64,000 nucleotides of DNA from Oscillatoriales cyanobacterium (GCA_011390955.1 JAABRM010000032.1:1-64000); one strand, 5' to 3'. Positions 43,185 to 52,247 are shown, numbered from the stretch's first letter. Made by a program: numbers and translations. Notes: generated by a model from the sequence alone, not told the origin.

Positions 43185-43489
43185 TTAAGCCAAATCCGGT
43201 TCTTAAGTACGGGCGAGAAAGAGAATCGCCCCTACGATTCGCTATAAGTAAGTGAACATAATTAATTGCACTTTTCGTTCCCCGACATAAATCTTTGGAT
43301 TCCCGCATTCGCGGGAATGACAACTTTTGCATCTAATGGGGTCTGTGGTGAATTTATTTATGCACATCTACTTATGTCATTCCCGCGAATGCGGGAATCC
43401 AATGTCATTCCCGCGAATGCGGGAATCCACAAGAGTTTTAGGGTGACGATCGTAGTCAGTCTAAAACTGGAAAGCGGATTTGGTATTAA
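43185..43489. mobile_element. MITE-like element, family A (copy 4), with three internal palindromes
   Basis: Ends TAAGCCAAATCCGGTTCTTA (left) and AAAGCGGATTTGGTATTAAA (right) are inverted repeats. Inside, the TTCCCGCGAATGCGGGAA palindrome occurs three times (about 43302, 43380 and 43405), the last two in direct tandem. The stretch ending GTTTTAGGGTGACGATCGTA matches copy 1. At about 305 bp it is the largest copy and looks like a nested or expanded form. Confidence 0.7.
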
Positions 43490-43501
43490 ACTATGAACCG
43501 C

Positions 43502-44437
43502 TTAGACTTCGGCCATTGCGGTATTCACTTGTTGGCAGACAAAGGGCAAAATGGCTTCGTTCTTACTTTGGGCTTTGCCTTCGGTAAAGACAATTAGCAA
43601 GAAAGGACGGCGATCGGGTAACTCAATATACGCCGCATCATGGCGCACTTGGCTGGTGAAACCAGCTTTTGACCAGAGTTTTGCCTCTAGGGGCAAACCC
43701 CCACCGAGAAAACCTGTGACTTGATTTTCCGGGTCAGCGGCTAAATCTTCGGGATCGAGACTACGTTTCATTAGTTCCATCATCGCTTGTGATGCCCCAG
43801 AGGAAACGGCGACTCCGCCTAAAATACTATGCATCAGACGGGCGGTGGCATCGGTGGTTAACATATTCCGATTTTCCATTAGTTCGCCGAGAAAGGCTCG
43901 TTCTCGACCATAAGGCCCATCACACCAGGTTTTCTGATTAATATTCACCGCTTCAAGTTCTGGCCATCCCAGAGACTTGAAGTAACGATTGACAATATTG
44001 CGTTGAGATTTCCAGGTTTCCAATGGGCCAGAGGGTAATTCCGGGCCGCTGGTGGTGCCGGTTAAAATATCTACGACTAAACTGGTGGCATCATTGCTGG
44101 AGTCAACGATCGTATCCCGCACGGCTCTTTGTAGTTCCGCTGACGGGGTAATCATGTCTTTGTCCAGCCATTCATACACGGCCACCAGGTAAAATAGTTT
44201 GACGATACTCGCGGGATAGATGCGATCGCCCCCACGATAGCTAAAGCCCCGAATGGGATGACTCCAAAACGCTTGTGGACTCAAAGCCCCGCCGGTATTG
44301 ACGGGAACCGGAGGATCGTAAACAATCCAAGTCATGGCAATTTGGTTGCGGGCTAATTCGGGGAATTGCGCCCAAGTCGCCTCTAAAATGCGACTACCTA
44401 AGTTTTCTAGTGTTTGATCTTTACGAAAAAATGTCAT
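43502..44437 (-). CDS. Serine hydrolase, class A beta-lactamase-like
   Basis: The 311-residue protein has the penicillin-binding/beta-lactamase class A layout. The active-site SxxK is SIVK in YPASIVKLFYLVAVYEWL, an SxN-type element is SSNDATSLVVD, and a KTG-like element is KAGF. No signal peptide is seen, and the third motif is altered (KAG rather than KTG), so antibiotic hydrolysis should not be assumed. Cyanobacterial relatives are annotated only as serine hydrolases. It is divergent from the NlpC/P60 gene, 60 bp away. Confidence 0.85.
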   Translation of the reverse strand: MTFFRKDQTLENLGSRILEATWAQFPELARNQIAMTWIVYDPPVPVNTGGALSPQAFWSHPIRGFSYRGGDRIYPASIVKLFYLVAVYEWLDKDMITPSAELQRAVRDTIVDSSNDATSLVVDILTGTTSGPELPSGPLETWKSQRNIVNRYFKSLGWPELEAVNINQKTWCDGPYGRERAFLGELMENRNMLTTDATARLMHSILGGVAVSSGASQAMMELMKRSLDPEDLAADPENQVTGFLGGGLPLEAKLWSKAGFTSQVRHDAAYIELPDRRPFLLIVFTEGKAQSKNEAILPFVCQQVNTAMAEV

Positions 44438-44497
44438 AAGAAAGTAAATTCACGATAATTTTAGTAGGGTGAACATTGCCCACCCTATCGCCTACAG

Positions 44498-45223
44498 ATG
44501 CATAACAGACAACAACAATATCGCTGTCAGATAAACCTGAATCTCTATAATTCTCCCCAGTGCGAATCTTTAGCCACCCAAGCCGCAAAAGGTCGTCTTG
44601 TGCGAATTGTACTCCCAGAGGTGGATCGCTTAGACGATCTCAAAAATGATTTAAAAAGCGATCGACCAATTAAAGTACAACTTTGTGAAGATGACTATCC
44701 GGGTTGGTTAAAAATTGATGACATCATCCACCTGAAACCGACGGAGGAAGTTTATCAGCCACCGATTTTATCTGCGGATGAAATTCAAGCCAGACTGCCT
44801 AGGGCGATCGCTTTTACTCAAGCGGCTATGCAGCAACCGAATTATTATCTGTGGGGGGGGACGGTTGGGCCAAATTATGATTGTTCGGGATTGATGCAAG
44901 CGGCTTTTAGCAGTGTGGGCATTCAATTGCCTAGAGATGCTTACCAACAAGCCGCTTTTACTCAAGCAATTTCTCTGGAGGATTTGCAACCGGGGGATTT
45001 AGTGTTTTTTGGTTCGGCGGTAAAAATTACCCATGTGGGTTTGTATTTAGGTGAAGGACGTTATATTCATAGTTCCGGTCGGGAAAACGGGCGAAATGGA
45101 ATTGCGATCGATGTTTTGTCCCCAGAAGGCGATCGCGTCACCCAACATTATTATGGCATTTTGCGGGGTGCCGGTCGGGTGATTGCCAGTTATCAGCCAC
45201 AGGATCAACCACAGAACGATTAA
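44498..45223 (+). CDS. NlpC/P60 (C40) peptidoglycan peptidase with SH3-like N-terminus
   Basis: The 241-residue protein has an N-terminal SH3-like region (ESLATQAAKGRLVRIV through GWLKIDDI) and a C-terminal NlpC/P60 domain that cleaves gamma-D-Glu-diamino acid bonds in peptidoglycan. The catalytic Cys is in YLWGGTVGPNYDCSGLMQAA, the catalytic His in VKITHVGLYLGEGRYIHSSG. No signal peptide is evident, as in the well-studied Anabaena/Nostoc AvPCP-like enzymes. It is one gene, divergent from the serine hydrolase, both possibly acting on the cell wall. Confidence 0.92.
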   Translation: MHNRQQQYRCQINLNLYNSPQCESLATQAAKGRLVRIVLPEVDRLDDLKNDLKSDRPIKVQLCEDDYPGWLKIDDIIHLKPTEEVYQPPILSADEIQARLPRAIAFTQAAMQQPNYYLWGGTVGPNYDCSGLMQAAFSSVGIQLPRDAYQQAAFTQAISLEDLQPGDLVFFGSAVKITHVGLYLGEGRYIHSSGRENGRNGIAIDVLSPEGDRVTQHYYGILRGAGRVIASYQPQDQPQND

Positions 45224-45226
45224 AAA

Positions 45227-45505
45227 TTAGTTTTCCCTTTTCTCGATAATAATTTCTGATAAAGGTTTGCCCGGTGTTGGGCCGATTCGGTCAACTAATT
45301 GGCGAAATTCAGCCTCAGAAATTGGCTCCCGATCCCACTGACCAGAAGGAGGTATGATGCCAGTTTGACTGATTTGGGTGATTGGGTAAGTTTCCGCTAC
45401 AGGTAAGACAATTACTTCCACTCTTTGCCCTGGTTTAAAAGGCAAATTGGATAAAACTAATTGGGCTGACTCTTCTATGTTGATATAGGTTTTGTAGGCG
45501 TTCAT
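45227..45505 (-). CDS. Hypothetical 92-residue protein, antitoxin-like
   Basis: The small protein has a beta-rich N-terminal half (TYINIEESAQLVLSNLPFKP, then GQRVEVIVLP) resembling AbrB-like or DUF104-type antitoxins. Its C-terminal part has DREPISEAEFRQLVDRIGPT. No toxin partner lies next to it: it converges on the NlpC/P60 gene with a gap of three bases. The family is not firmly recognised. Confidence 0.6.
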   Translation of the reverse strand: MNAYKTYINIEESAQLVLSNLPFKPGQRVEVIVLPVAETYPITQISQTGIIPPSGQWDREPISEAEFRQLVDRIGPTPGKPLSEIIIEKREN

Positions 45506-45648
45506 GGCTGGTTTATGCGACTAATTTAATTGTACACAAATTGAATCGATAAAATAATGAAAAATTATTTATTGCCAATAACAACTCCCTTTACTTACTA
45601 TAGTTTGAAAAAAATATTTTCACCGATGGGAAGACAGCGATCGACCGG

Positions 45649-46422
45649 CTAACTGGTTTTCTCGAAAATCATCAAATGTTGCTGCGGTAAAATATCCTTA
45701 GTTTCTCGCCAAACCAAACCCACCGCTTGCATTTCTTTCTTCACCTGTGCTTCGGTCATCTTATGTAATGGCTTAATCATAATCAAAGGATTTTCTTTCC
45801 GATATTCCACCAAAACTACTCTGCCACCAACTTTCAAACCCTGAATAATTCCTTCGATCGTTTCTCTGGGATAGGCAAACTCATGGTAGGCATCCACCAT
45901 TAAGGCTAAATCTACCGTAGATTCGGGGAGGTTAGGATTGGTTTCGGTGCCTAAAATAGTTTGAACATTTTCAATTTTATTTTCTTTTTTGAGAAACTCC
46001 AGAATGTCGATCATTTCTGGTTGAATATCTACCGCGAGCACTTTGCCCTGAGCAACTAAAGGACTAATTCTAAAACTAAAATAACCCGTTCCCGCCCCAA
46101 TATCAGCGACAATATCTGTCGGTTGCAAATTAAGGGCATTAATCAGTTTTTGCGGCTGTTCTTCGGTTTCTCGACTGGATCTTTCTAACCAACCAGCCCC
46201 TCGGTGTCCCATAACTTGAGCAATTTCTCGACCCATGTAAAATTTGCCAATGCCGTCAGGGTCGTGAACCGTCCGCTGTTCATAATGTGGATAAATTCCA
46301 GCATCCGCGATCGCCGTCGTTTCTAAGGCGCAACCATTGCCGATAAAAACAATCAGCGGCGTCAATAAAATTAATAAAATTGGGATATTTTTTTGCTTCA
46401 CTGACAAAAGGTTATTTTTCAT
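45649..46422 (-). CDS. Putative lipoprotein class I methyltransferase
   Basis: From ATG 46422 the protein has an N-terminal hydrophobic signal (IPILLILLTPLIVFIGNG) followed by a cysteine (GNGCAL), which fits a lipoprotein. A class I SAM methyltransferase domain follows with motif I VADIGAGTGYFSFRI, VLAVDIQPEMIDIL and GGRVVLVEYRKENP. The frame is open upstream to 46491, overlapping the GT10 gene. The later ATG gives a clean signal peptide and is preferred (257 residues). An exported SAM-dependent methyltransferase is unusual because SAM is cytosolic; the domain may have another role. Confidence 0.8.
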   Translation of the reverse strand: MKNNLLSVKQKNIPILLILLTPLIVFIGNGCALETTAIADAGIYPHYEQRTVHDPDGIGKFYMGREIAQVMGHRGAGWLERSSRETEEQPQKLINALNLQPTDIVADIGAGTGYFSFRISPLVAQGKVLAVDIQPEMIDILEFLKKENKIENVQTILGTETNPNLPESTVDLALMVDAYHEFAYPRETIEGIIQGLKVGGRVVLVEYRKENPLIMIKPLHKMTEAQVKKEMQAVGLVWRETKDILPQQHLMIFEKTS

Positions 46423-46474
46423 GTAATTTTGGTGGGGTATTTGATAACGAGTAAAAGAAATCAGTTTTAATTGG

Positions 46475-47452
46475 TTAACTTTTTGCCACAAAATTGGATA
46501 ACCATGCCAATAAATTTAACTTGTGGAGCACAATTTGTCTAGCTTCGGCGATCGCCTCTTTAGCCTCATACCAAGCGTCGGGAGTAGCCGTCACTTCTTG
46601 GATAAATTGAATCCCTTTTTCATCCAAACTAGGCAACCGGAGAAAACTACCCGGAGGCAATAATTTATCAGGGGCAGTTCCCCCGTAATAAATCGGTAAA
46701 CACCAACATAATAAAGCATCCCATAACTTTTCCGTCACATACCAATCATTCTCCGCATAATTTTCTATAGTCAGATTATAATAATAAGGAGCCATCCCAT
46801 GCCACTTATTGCCCAAACTGCCACAAGATTTAGTCCAGTCGGGCAAATTGCGACCGTATAAATCAACATCCAATTGAGAATTCAGTAAAGACTGCATAAA
46901 CTCAAACCGTTTTTGATGAGTGACAGCCCGGTTTACCCCGGAAACAATCCAACTACAAGGTTTAATTTTTTCCGGCGATTTTAGGTCATTCAAATCCCGA
47001 AATTCATTTAACAAATACCAAATTGCTGGCATATAATCCGGTTGCGGGGCATAGTCATCAGGGCCAGAAATATAAGCACAATACTTTTTAGCAGATTGAT
47101 AATGCCGCATAGTGCGCGGTAACACTTCATCAAGAGGCGGTTCGCGCCAAAGAAAAATGCAGCGTTCTTTGGGAACTCCCCGCAATTTTGCTTGCATTTC
47201 TGCCAGTTCTTGTTGATAGCGTTTTTCTTTTTGTGGCGCTTTTAAATAAGACCAAGGTTTAGGATATTCGGGACGACTTGGCCAAGTAAAAAAGTTATAA
47301 AATAGTAAAAAATCTGGCTGGGGATGCGTGGCTAACATTTGCACATTACCCCACTCACCGAAGGGATTAGGGGTTTGATGCCATAACCAATCCGCTGCAC
47401 TGGGATTAAGTTTGGGGTAACTACTAATCATGCCGATAATTTTTTTGCTCAT
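46475..47452 (-). CDS. GT10-family (fucosyltransferase-like) glycosyltransferase
   Basis: The 325-residue protein has the donor-binding signature of glycosyltransferase family 10, here NLTIENYAENDWYVTEKLWDALL and then CLPIYYGGTAPDKLLPPGSF (each seen within residues about 225-275). Other members transfer fucose or related sugars from GDP-sugars. The N-terminal acceptor half is variable, as usual. The sugar and acceptor are unknown. The start is ATG 47452. It lies upstream of and partly overlaps the longest frame of the methyltransferase gene, so they may be co-transcribed. Confidence 0.87.
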   Translation of the reverse strand: MSKKIIGMISSYPKLNPSAADWLWHQTPNPFGEWGNVQMLATHPQPDFLLFYNFFTWPSRPEYPKPWSYLKAPQKEKRYQQELAEMQAKLRGVPKERCIFLWREPPLDEVLPRTMRHYQSAKKYCAYISGPDDYAPQPDYMPAIWYLLNEFRDLNDLKSPEKIKPCSWIVSGVNRAVTHQKRFEFMQSLLNSQLDVDLYGRNLPDWTKSCGSLGNKWHGMAPYYYNLTIENYAENDWYVTEKLWDALLCWCLPIYYGGTAPDKLLPPGSFLRLPSLDEKGIQFIQEVTATPDAWYEAKEAIAEARQIVLHKLNLLAWLSNFVAKS

Positions 47453-48033
47453 TTTCTGTGGCTTTGGTGAATATATTTGAATTTTAGCGGTCAGCCTCTA
47501 ATTTTATGTTCAAGCTAGTTTTAATATTACCCTTAATCAGTTTTGTCTGCGAAAAAGAAACCGGGTTTCTGCGAAAATTTTGGTTTTTTAACAAATAATT
47601 TTCTGAGAAACCCGGTTTCTGGGTCTCGGTTTAGATTAGATCCGGGAATGCTTTGCCCGGACAAAAGGCGATCGCTTTTATTAGTGACGCAGGCATCATT
47701 AATCAGAAATCAGCACAGCGATCGCCATGCCATAATATACTCAAGAATTAAGACATTGATGGAATTGGGATAATTAATCTTAACACCGAAGTTTATTCCT
47801 CCCAAAATAAAGTGGCCAGAGGGTGTCAAGAACTGACTAGATTTTTCTGTGTTTGTTAATCCTGTTTAATAATTCAGTTTAAAACCGTAGGTCTGACAAA
47901 TTAAGCCGAGGTGCCAAAAACTTCGGCTTAATTTCCGTTATGATACCCAATCGTCTGGGTAATTCCTATCAAACATAAGTTTTTAGGAAGTAAGATGTTC
48001 CGGGAATCAATACCCACCATTTTAGTTTAATCG
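47453..48033. other. Intergenic region with AAACCCGGTTTCT palindromes
   Basis: AAGAAACCGGGTTTCTGCG (about 47549) and GAGAAACCCGGTTTCTGG (about 47604) face each other across an A/T-rich loop, so they form a larger hairpin. The remaining sequence has no recognised gene. The lysR terminator lies at 47898-47934. Confidence 0.6.
47898..47934 (-). terminator. Hairpin terminator downstream of the LysR gene
   Basis: AAATTAAGCCGA pairs perfectly with TCGGCTTAATTT around a 13-base loop containing GTGCCAAAAAC. Read on the minus strand, the right arm ends in TTAATTT. It lies 100 bp beyond the LysR stop codon. Confidence 0.6.
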
Positions 48034-48963
48034 TTAATCTTGAAAATTATAATCTGCTGTTTCTTCAACCACCTGTTTTCCTTCCTCAATTAAATATTTT
48101 AAAAATTCTTCAGCCACCACAGAAATCTGTTTGTTTTTGGGATAAATCACATACCAATAACGTTCAATGGGGAAGTCCTGTACATCCAATATTTTTAATT
48201 TTCGAGTAGCCCCTTCTAAGGCTAAAACATGACGAGAGACTACAGAAATCCCTAACCCACCAGCGATCGCTTGCTTAATCGCCTCATTGCTGCCCAACTC
48301 CATGCGAACTTTTACCGAAACACCGTGTTCTTCAAAAATTTTTTTCACCGCTTTCCGGGTTCCCGAACCGGGTTCGCGCATAATAAACGGCTCATTTTTC
48401 AAGCGTTCAATGGGAATATTCTTTTCATCGGCTAAAGGATGATTTGATGCCGCCAAAACTACTAGAGGATTGTCGAGGAATTTGTAAGAAGTCACCTCAA
48501 AATTTTCTGGCAATTTACTTAGAATATATAAATCGTCTAAATTCTGACTTAATCGTTCTTCCAAGCCTTCATGGTTGGTCACTTGAAGGGCAACATCAAT
48601 TCCTGGATAGCGACGACAGAAAACTCCTAATAAACGAGGAATGATATACTTAGCCGTTGTCACCACGGTTAATCGTAGTTTTCCTTCCTTTAGTCCTTGG
48701 AGATTTGCTACAGTCATTTCAAACTGAGCTAACCGCTCGAAAATATCTCGACAAGTTAATAAAAGTTGCTCCCCAGCTTCAGTTAAATATAGACGCTTGC
48801 CAACTTGCTCAAACAATGGCATTCCCACCACTTTGGCTAATTGTTTGACTTGCATGGAAACTGAAGGTTGAGTCAGAAACAATTCTTCCGCTGCTCTGGT
48901 AAAACTCCGATGACGAGCCGCTGCTTCAAAAACCCTAAGCTGATGCAGTGTTGCCTGGTTCAA
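48034..48963 (-). CDS. LysR-type regulator of the CmpR/NdhR (CO2-response) group
   Basis: The 309-residue protein has an N-terminal winged-helix domain (LHQLRVFEAAARHRSFTRAA, then LTQPSVSMQVKQLAKVVG) and a periplasmic-binding-like effector domain. The N-terminus resembles the CmpR and NdhR/CcmR regulators of inorganic-carbon uptake more than RbcR. Those proteins sense 2-phosphoglycolate, RuBP or 2-oxoglutarate. It is encoded next to and in the same direction as the ndhF-ndhD-chpX genes, which supports a role in carbon-supply control. Which paralogue it is needs phylogeny. Confidence 0.82.
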   Translation of the reverse strand: MNQATLHQLRVFEAAARHRSFTRAAEELFLTQPSVSMQVKQLAKVVGMPLFEQVGKRLYLTEAGEQLLLTCRDIFERLAQFEMTVANLQGLKEGKLRLTVVTTAKYIIPRLLGVFCRRYPGIDVALQVTNHEGLEERLSQNLDDLYILSKLPENFEVTSYKFLDNPLVVLAASNHPLADEKNIPIERLKNEPFIMREPGSGTRKAVKKIFEEHGVSVKVRMELGSNEAIKQAIAGGLGISVVSRHVLALEGATRKLKILDVQDFPIERYWYVIYPKNKQISVVAEEFLKYLIEEGKQVVEETADYNFQD

Positions 48964-49074
48964 CGTTTTTTCTCCTGGTCATTATATATAGAGTCTAGTA
49001 TATTATAACTTACTGGTTAATTATTTTTGCTTATGAAGCCAGGATAAATTTTGGATTCCCAAGTTCTGCTTCCG

Positions 49075-49404
49075 GGCAGGAGGAGCGGAGGGGCGGAGGG
49101 GCGGAGGGGCCGCCATCGGAGTGTGGGGCGGAGGGGCAGAGGAGCAGAGGAGCAGAGGAGCGGGGGGGCAGAGGAGCGGGGGAGCGGAGGGGAGCCGCCA
49201 TCGGAGCCGCCATCGGAGCCGCCATCGGGGTGGGGAATAATTAACAATTAACAATTGACAATTGACAATTAAACAAAATTATCAATTATCAATTGTCAAT
49301 TATCAATTATTCCCTCTTCCCTACACCCTACACCCTACACCCTACACCCTACACCCTACACCCTACACCGATGGCGGCCCTACACCCTACACCCTACACC
49401 CTAG
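49075..49404. repeat. G-rich tract, inverted AATTGA repeats and CCCTACA telomere-like heptamers
   Basis: Four different simple repeats lie in series: GGAGGGGC runs (49080-49195), four copies of a GCCGCCATCGG motif (about 49109, 49194, 49206 and 49218), an inverted TTAACAATTGACAATT block (49240-49310), and about ten CCCTACA heptamers (49320-49403) interrupted once by CCGATGGCGG, the complement of the earlier motif. The G-rich tract could form G-quadruplexes. It fills the gap between lysR and chpX. Confidence 0.85.
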
Positions 49405-49405
49405 A

Positions 49406-50563
49406 TTAAGCATTCGCATCCAGGATCCGAGAGGGGATAAAGCGATCCATCCACTTTTCTAAATAAACCCGGTTGGCTTTTCGTTGTTCCGGGTCAGCGG
49501 TATCTAATGGATAAGGGGCTAGACCTCGAATGGCTGCCGTGGTGACACAAAACATGGATTTTTGAAATGTTTGGCAAATTAACACCCGTAAATCATCTTC
49601 TCCCCGCTGACTTTTTTGGTATATTTCATGGAGATAATCCGGTAAAAAATGACGCATATCTTGCATTAACAAGGTCGGGGGAATTCCGGCTCCGCCAATG
49701 GGCAATGGATCGGCATACAAAGCCCCATACATGAACATACTTTGATCGAAGGGAATTTGATAGGCTTGGGCATTGAATGAAACTGTCCCCAAAAACGGCA
49801 TTCCCCGGAAGAATACGGCCTCAACGTAAGGAACCGCTGTATCCATGAGGAAGGTTAAACCCGCCGATTCCGGGATGATTTCATAAACGCGATTCCGCCC
49901 TGGCGGACGCTCTTGCGAATCGCCCACAGTAACTTTGTAGGTAATCGGTTGATTGGCAGCCGCGACTAAAGCATTGAGGATATGGTCTACCACTTGGGGA
50001 ATGGATTTAATTTGGCCGCGATCGTACAAGTCAGATAAGTCAATAAACATATCACTCATCACCCGCCAAAATTGCCCCAAGGCACTGTAGTAAGCCATTT
50101 GCCGCATTTGTTCCGGCAAAAATTCTGGAAATAGACGGTGAATGGTCAGCATCAGGGGATTTCTGTTTAATTTCCCTTGAATTAAGGCTTCTACCCTTTG
50201 ACGAAATTCTGGGGAGTCAACGTAAGTATCTAGACCGCCGCCGCCATGCCAAAGCATCGATTTCATGCAGTATTCTGCATATTCAAAATTAATGCGATCG
50301 TGCCACCAGTGACGGAGCAATTTATCGAGGGATATTTCCCCATTAAAATATTTAAAAAATGGGAATAAGACTAAAAACTGGTGGTCAGCATTATAGATGA
50401 GATTCCGGGAGTAAGCATCTAAGACAATGCCATAACTTTTCAGAATGCCGACTACTTCAGTGACATTTTGGGGAGAATCTTTGAGTAAAGCTTCTCCCGA
50501 TTCTAATCGGTGAATATATTCAGCTAAAAGATGTTGAGAAGGTTTTAGTTTTAAGGTTGGCAT
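49406..50563 (-). CDS. chpX: CO2 hydration protein, ChpX/CupB type
   Basis: The 385-residue protein matches the CO2-hydration subunits ChpX/ChpY (CupB/CupA), carbonic-anhydrase-like parts of NDH-1 complexes that convert CO2 to bicarbonate. Typical segments are FLVLFPFFKYFNGEISLDKL, RHWWHDRINFEYAEYC, MLWHGGGGLDTY and SMFCVTTAAIRGLAPYPLD. Its length suits CupB, and no CupS-like gene follows, so the low-affinity, constitutive CupB/ChpX type is preferred over CupA. It is the third gene after ndhF and ndhD on this strand. Confidence 0.87.
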   Translation of the reverse strand: MPTLKLKPSQHLLAEYIHRLESGEALLKDSPQNVTEVVGILKSYGIVLDAYSRNLIYNADHQFLVLFPFFKYFNGEISLDKLLRHWWHDRINFEYAEYCMKSMLWHGGGGLDTYVDSPEFRQRVEALIQGKLNRNPLMLTIHRLFPEFLPEQMRQMAYYSALGQFWRVMSDMFIDLSDLYDRGQIKSIPQVVDHILNALVAAANQPITYKVTVGDSQERPPGRNRVYEIIPESAGLTFLMDTAVPYVEAVFFRGMPFLGTVSFNAQAYQIPFDQSMFMYGALYADPLPIGGAGIPPTLLMQDMRHFLPDYLHEIYQKSQRGEDDLRVLICQTFQKSMFCVTTAAIRGLAPYPLDTADPEQRKANRVYLEKWMDRFIPSRILDANA

Positions 50564-50720
50564 AGCAATTTATTCCGCTATTTTATTTGAGCAGGCAATA
50601 TGGTCAAATCGAGAAATTAGGGGGAAATTCCCCCTACCCTATAGGAAAGAGAGTGGTGAAAAGAGAAAAGAGAGGTGCTTCGGAGAGAGGAGAATTTTCC
50701 TCTCTATCCTCTATAATCCT

Positions 50721-52214
50721 CTATAATCCTCTTTTCTCGATCGCGCTGACCGCTGACGGTTGAGTGATGATTAAAGAATTAATCCCCGCTTCACTCCAGC
50801 GGACTAACCAATTTGGTTGCAAGCCAAAGACAAAAATCAATACCATTAATACTAAAGCGGGAAGGCGATCGCGCCATTGTACTCTGGGTAAGTTGGTGAC
50901 AATTGGCGACAGACGACCAAAAAAGACTCGGTTAATCATTAATAAGAAATAGACCGCTGTTAAACCCGTTGCCACCATACAGAATAATGTCTGCACCGGA
51001 AATACGGGAAAACTGCCGCGAAAGATCATAAATTCCGCAATAAATCCCACCATACCGGGAATTCCGGCACTAGCCATCACCCCTAAAACCATTAAGCTAC
51101 CAATTAAGGGTAAGCCGCGTTCTGGGTTGAGTAGTCCTTGCAATGCATTGACATCTCTGGTGCCAGTTTTTTTGTAAACAACTCCTACGAGGAAAAATAG
51201 GAAGGCAGAAATTAGACCGTGGCTAATCATTTGCGCGATCGCTGCTACCAAACTCAGGGGAGTCGCCGCCGCAAAAGCTAAGAGGATAAAGGCCATGTGA
51301 GCAATGGAGGAATAAGCCACCACTTTTTTCATGTCTTGTTGCGCGATCGCACAAGATGTCCCATATAAAGAACTCACCGCTGCCCACGTCGCGAACCAAG
51401 GGGCGAGAAATGTCCAGGCGTCTGGAAACAAACCGACCCCAAACCGTAACATCCCATAAGTCCCCAATTTCAACAACACCCCAGCCAACAGCATCGAAAC
51501 CGGGGTTGAAGCTTCCACGTGAGCATCGGGCAACCAAGTATGCAAGGGGAAAAAGGGAATCTTAATCCCAAAGGCAATAAACAATCCTGCCAGGAGTAAA
51601 ATTTGGGATGTCTTAGGTAAAGCGCTGGTTAATAGAGGCTGATAATCAAACGTGTTCGCCCCACTCAACCAAACGATGCCCAAAAATGACGCCAGGAGCA
51701 AAATCCCCGAAACTGCCGTATAAATCAGAAACTTCATCGCCGCATAAGCCCGACGCTGACCGCCCCAAATGGCAATTAAAAAATATAGCGGGATTAGTTC
51801 TAGTTCATAGAACAGAAAAAATAGCAGCATATCTTGGGCGAGAAATGCGCCGGACACGCCAATATTTAGCAGCAATAATAAGGCATAATACAAGCGGGGT
51901 CTTTCGATGGTGCGCTCGCTTGCCCAAATTGCCAGCACCGTCAAAAAACTATTTAAACAGAGCATGGGCCAAGATAGTCCGTCCACCCCTAAGTGATAGT
52001 TCAGCCCAATGGGTTTAATCCACGGTAAATATTCAGAAAATTGCATCCCCGATTGCTGGGGGTCAAACTGCAACCCTAACAGTGCCGTCCAAACCAGTAG
52101 CGCGATCGCCACAATCAAAGCCACTAAACGATAAGCACTTTGGTGAATAGTTTTTGGCAACAAACTCAGGACAATCACACCGCCTAACGGCAACCAGACA
52201 AAAGCACTGAGCAT
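50721..52214 (-). CDS. ndhD4: NDH-1 subunit NdhD, CO2-uptake (NdhD4-like) type
   Basis: This is a NuoM/NdhD-like proton-pumping membrane subunit with about 14 hydrophobic helices. Conserved segments are GVDGLSWPMLCLNSFL, FFLFYELELIPLYFLI, LHTWLPDAHVEASTPVSMLL and YSSIAHMAFILLA. The frame remains open to 52385, but the first 57 codons there are translated heptamer repeat. ATG 52214 (MLSAFVWLPLGG) gives a normal 497-residue protein. Position between ndhF and chpX supports the NdhD4/NDH-14 assignment over respiratory NdhD1; the digit is inferred. Confidence 0.88.
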   Translation of the reverse strand: MLSAFVWLPLGGVIVLSLLPKTIHQSAYRLVALIVAIALLVWTALLGLQFDPQQSGMQFSEYLPWIKPIGLNYHLGVDGLSWPMLCLNSFLTVLAIWASERTIERPRLYYALLLLLNIGVSGAFLAQDMLLFFLFYELELIPLYFLIAIWGGQRRAYAAMKFLIYTAVSGILLLASFLGIVWLSGANTFDYQPLLTSALPKTSQILLLAGLFIAFGIKIPFFPLHTWLPDAHVEASTPVSMLLAGVLLKLGTYGMLRFGVGLFPDAWTFLAPWFATWAAVSSLYGTSCAIAQQDMKKVVAYSSIAHMAFILLAFAAATPLSLVAAIAQMISHGLISAFLFFLVGVVYKKTGTRDVNALQGLLNPERGLPLIGSLMVLGVMASAGIPGMVGFIAEFMIFRGSFPVFPVQTLFCMVATGLTAVYFLLMINRVFFGRLSPIVTNLPRVQWRDRLPALVLMVLIFVFGLQPNWLVRWSEAGINSLIITQPSAVSAIEKRGL

Positions 52215-52247
52215 TCTTAATTTCTCGCTCCCATAAACAATACAACT

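Larger units (their letters stand above)
42877..43501. other. Repeat-dense intergenic region after trnL
   Basis: This holds a CAGGGTAATCTCAC motif repeated about four times (42950-43135), a GGGGCGCAATGCTTGCGCCCC palindrome pair in both orientations (about 42985-43049), a segment GTAATTGTAGCAATAATTTT shared with 63634-63653, a hairpin terminator and a family A MITE-like element. No gene is supported. Confidence 0.65.

Noticed and set aside
49017-49462. Several 64-77-codon frames in the G-rich and CCCTACA region
   Set aside because: Proline/serine or glycine/arginine low-complexity translations of simple repeats in all frames.
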